Origin: Planococcus donghaensis MPA1U2 | GTDB taxonomy: Bacteria; Bacillota; Bacilli; Bacillales_A; Planococcaceae | Length of the DNA: 51,344 nucleotides | Direction: 5' to 3' | Assembly: GCF_000189395.1 (NCBI RefSeq) | Contig: NZ_AEPB01000006.1 | Span: 1 to 51,344 of the forward strand | In this document: positions 50,182 to 51,344 of the stretch, in pieces | Position numbering within the stretch: position 1 is the first letter of the stretch | Layout: each line of letters starts with the position of its first letter | Program-made: the position numbers and the translations under genes | The notes under the pieces: generated by a model | The model's database searches: none | What the model was told of the DNA's origin: nothing | Seen by the model: the letters and a program-made list of their open reading frames with translations, nothing else

Positions 50182-51334
50182 ATTAGATGATTTATTGGAG
50201 TCTCCATTTGGTATGCAGATGGAAAAACAACAGCAGTCAGTAGCCGAACAACAAGAAGAACGACCTGTTTCGCTTATGGATCGCTTATCAAAAGAAGAAC
50301 AAGCAAAAGCGCGTGAACTTGCCAAGCAAATTCCGGTAGGCAACAACGAAGCGATTCTTACTTATGGTGCAAACGCTCAAAACCAACTGAGCCAGTTTTC
50401 ACATAAAATGCTTGATCATGTACAGCGTAAAGACATCGGTCCTGTCGGCGACGTCCTTCATGACTTGATGAAAAAACTTGAAGAGTTAAATCCTGAAGAA
50501 TTGACGCAAGGCAAACGCGCCGGAATTCGCAAGCTATTTTCAAAAGCTAAGTATTCGGTACAGGAAATGATGACCAAATACCAAAAACTCAGTAGCCAAG
50601 TAGATCGCATTAGCATTCAACTTGACCATTCTAAGCGAGGATTGCTTGACGATATTCAAATGCTTGAGCAACTATACGATCAAAACAAAACGTATTTCCA
50701 AGCATTAAATGTTTACATCGCAGCTGCTGAACTAAAGCGCGATGAAATTATGAACGAAACCATTCCGGCTCTGCGCAAAAAAGCTGAAACTTCCCAAGAT
50801 CAAATGGTGTATCAAGAAGTAAACGACATGGTGCAATATGTGGATCGCTTAGAAAAGCGATTATACGATTTACAATTATCGCGCCAAATCACTATTCAAA
50901 GTGCACCGCAAATTCGAATGATTCAACAAACCAATCAGACCTTAGCAGAAAAAATTCAGTCGTCTATTATGACATCGATTCCGCTATGGAAAAACCAAAT
51001 CGCGATTGCGTTAACGTTGAACAAGCAACTTAAAGCTGTAGAAGCACAAAAGCAAGTGACCGCAACAACCAATGACTTGCTTCTGAAAAACTCTGAAATG
51101 CTAAAAATGAATTCAATTGAAACCGCTCGTGAAAACGAACGTGGCATCGTTGAAATCGATACTTTGAAAAAAACGCAAGAAAACTTATTAGAAACGATTG
51201 AAGAAACTTTGCAAATTCAAGCAGAAGGTCGCAAAAACCGCAAAGCTGCAGAACTTGAAATCGGGCGCATGGAAGAAGATTTAAAACAACGTTTGCTCGC
51301 AATTCATGATGGTCATGAAAAAAATAATGAGTAG
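50153..51334 (+). CDS. telA: Toxic-anion-resistance (TelA/YaaN-like) protein
   Basis: A 393-residue, largely alpha-helical protein of the TelA family, linked to tellurite and lantibiotic tolerance in other bacteria. KARELAKQIPVGNNEAILTY near residue 60 and ISIQLDHSKRGLLDDIQMLE near residue 160 are family blocks. Long stretches of heptad-like Leu and Glu suggest coiled coils. The ATG at 50153 is inside xpaC, preceded by GGGAG; a longer frame from 50087 is an artefact. The stop is just inside the window, so the gene is complete. Confidence 0.9.
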   Translation: MTEKPSNRSELDDLLESPFGMQMEKQQQSVAEQQEERPVSLMDRLSKEEQAKARELAKQIPVGNNEAILTYGANAQNQLSQFSHKMLDHVQRKDIGPVGDVLHDLMKKLEELNPEELTQGKRAGIRKLFSKAKYSVQEMMTKYQKLSSQVDRISIQLDHSKRGLLDDIQMLEQLYDQNKTYFQALNVYIAAAELKRDEIMNETIPALRKKAETSQDQMVYQEVNDMVQYVDRLEKRLYDLQLSRQITIQSAPQIRMIQQTNQTLAEKIQSSIMTSIPLWKNQIAIALTLNKQLKAVEAQKQVTATTNDLLLKNSEMLKMNSIETARENERGIVEIDTLKKTQENLLETIEETLQIQAEGRKNRKAAELEIGRMEEDLKQRLLAIHDGHEKNNE

Positions 51335-51344
51335 TATAAAACCC

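Overview
The window looks like a chromosomal segment of a low-GC Gram-positive bacterium of the order Bacillales. Most genes have strong AGGAGG-type ribosome binding sites, some start at GTG or TTG, and intrinsic terminators are dense. The gene content is typical of the group: a PbuE-type purine pump under an adenine riboswitch, ykoFEDC under a TPP riboswitch, a FapR-type operator on a second fabH, and Spo0M-, YhfH-, XpaC- and TelA-like proteins. A Planococcaceae-like genus is my inference; there is no rRNA or tRNA to test it. I see no phage, insertion sequence or CRISPR array.

Layout. 1-680: no convincing gene; a terminator, a GC-rich palindromic interspersed element and a hairpin. 681-4684 (minus): a molybdenum-cofactor operon in transcription order moeA-mobB-moaE-moaD-mobA-moaA, joined by stop/start overlaps. 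4889-11245: the consumer of that cofactor, with an oxalate/formate-family transporter, fdhD, a DUF2294/MpsC-like gene and, divergently, a cytosolic formate dehydrogenase and its DUF1641 partner. The dehydrogenase leader holds a promoter, a cre-like CcpA site and an intrinsic terminator before the start codon. 11246-13377: an array with an exact 21-bp period, isocitrate lyase and a small YhfH-like protein. 13427-16092: a methyltransferase, an acetyltransferase and proline dehydrogenase. 16131-16933: a metallophosphoesterase broken by one missing base in an A8 tract. 17109-20981: an ABC importer (ATPase, fused double permease, lipoprotein).

21359-30060: an IDEAL-domain protein, FabH under a FapR-type operator, a secreted GDSL hydrolase, a Bax-inhibitor-1-like protein, a DUF1835 protein, three small unrecognised genes, a WGR mini-protein, a luciferase-like monooxygenase and an AIM24 protein. 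30208-34892: an oxidoreductase, a vWA protein beside a macro-domain protein, a voltage-gated-type K+ channel and an HNH nuclease. This is the most accessory-looking stretch. 34997-40258: two riboswitch-controlled transport loci (adenine/pbuE and TPP/ykoFEDC) flanking a short GC-rich segment. 40487-51334: a short Spo0M protein, AI-2E-family transporter, LCP ligase, MsrA, CynX-type transporter, ABC-F ATPase, two cold-shock-domain proteins (one highly diverged, the other behind a structured leader), a DUF1033 protein, and XpaC-TelA.

The parts most worth following up are the macro/vWA pair, the 21-bp-period array, the formate dehydrogenase leader, the structured cold-shock leader and the A8 frameshift. 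No single locus is clearly a new system from sequence alone.
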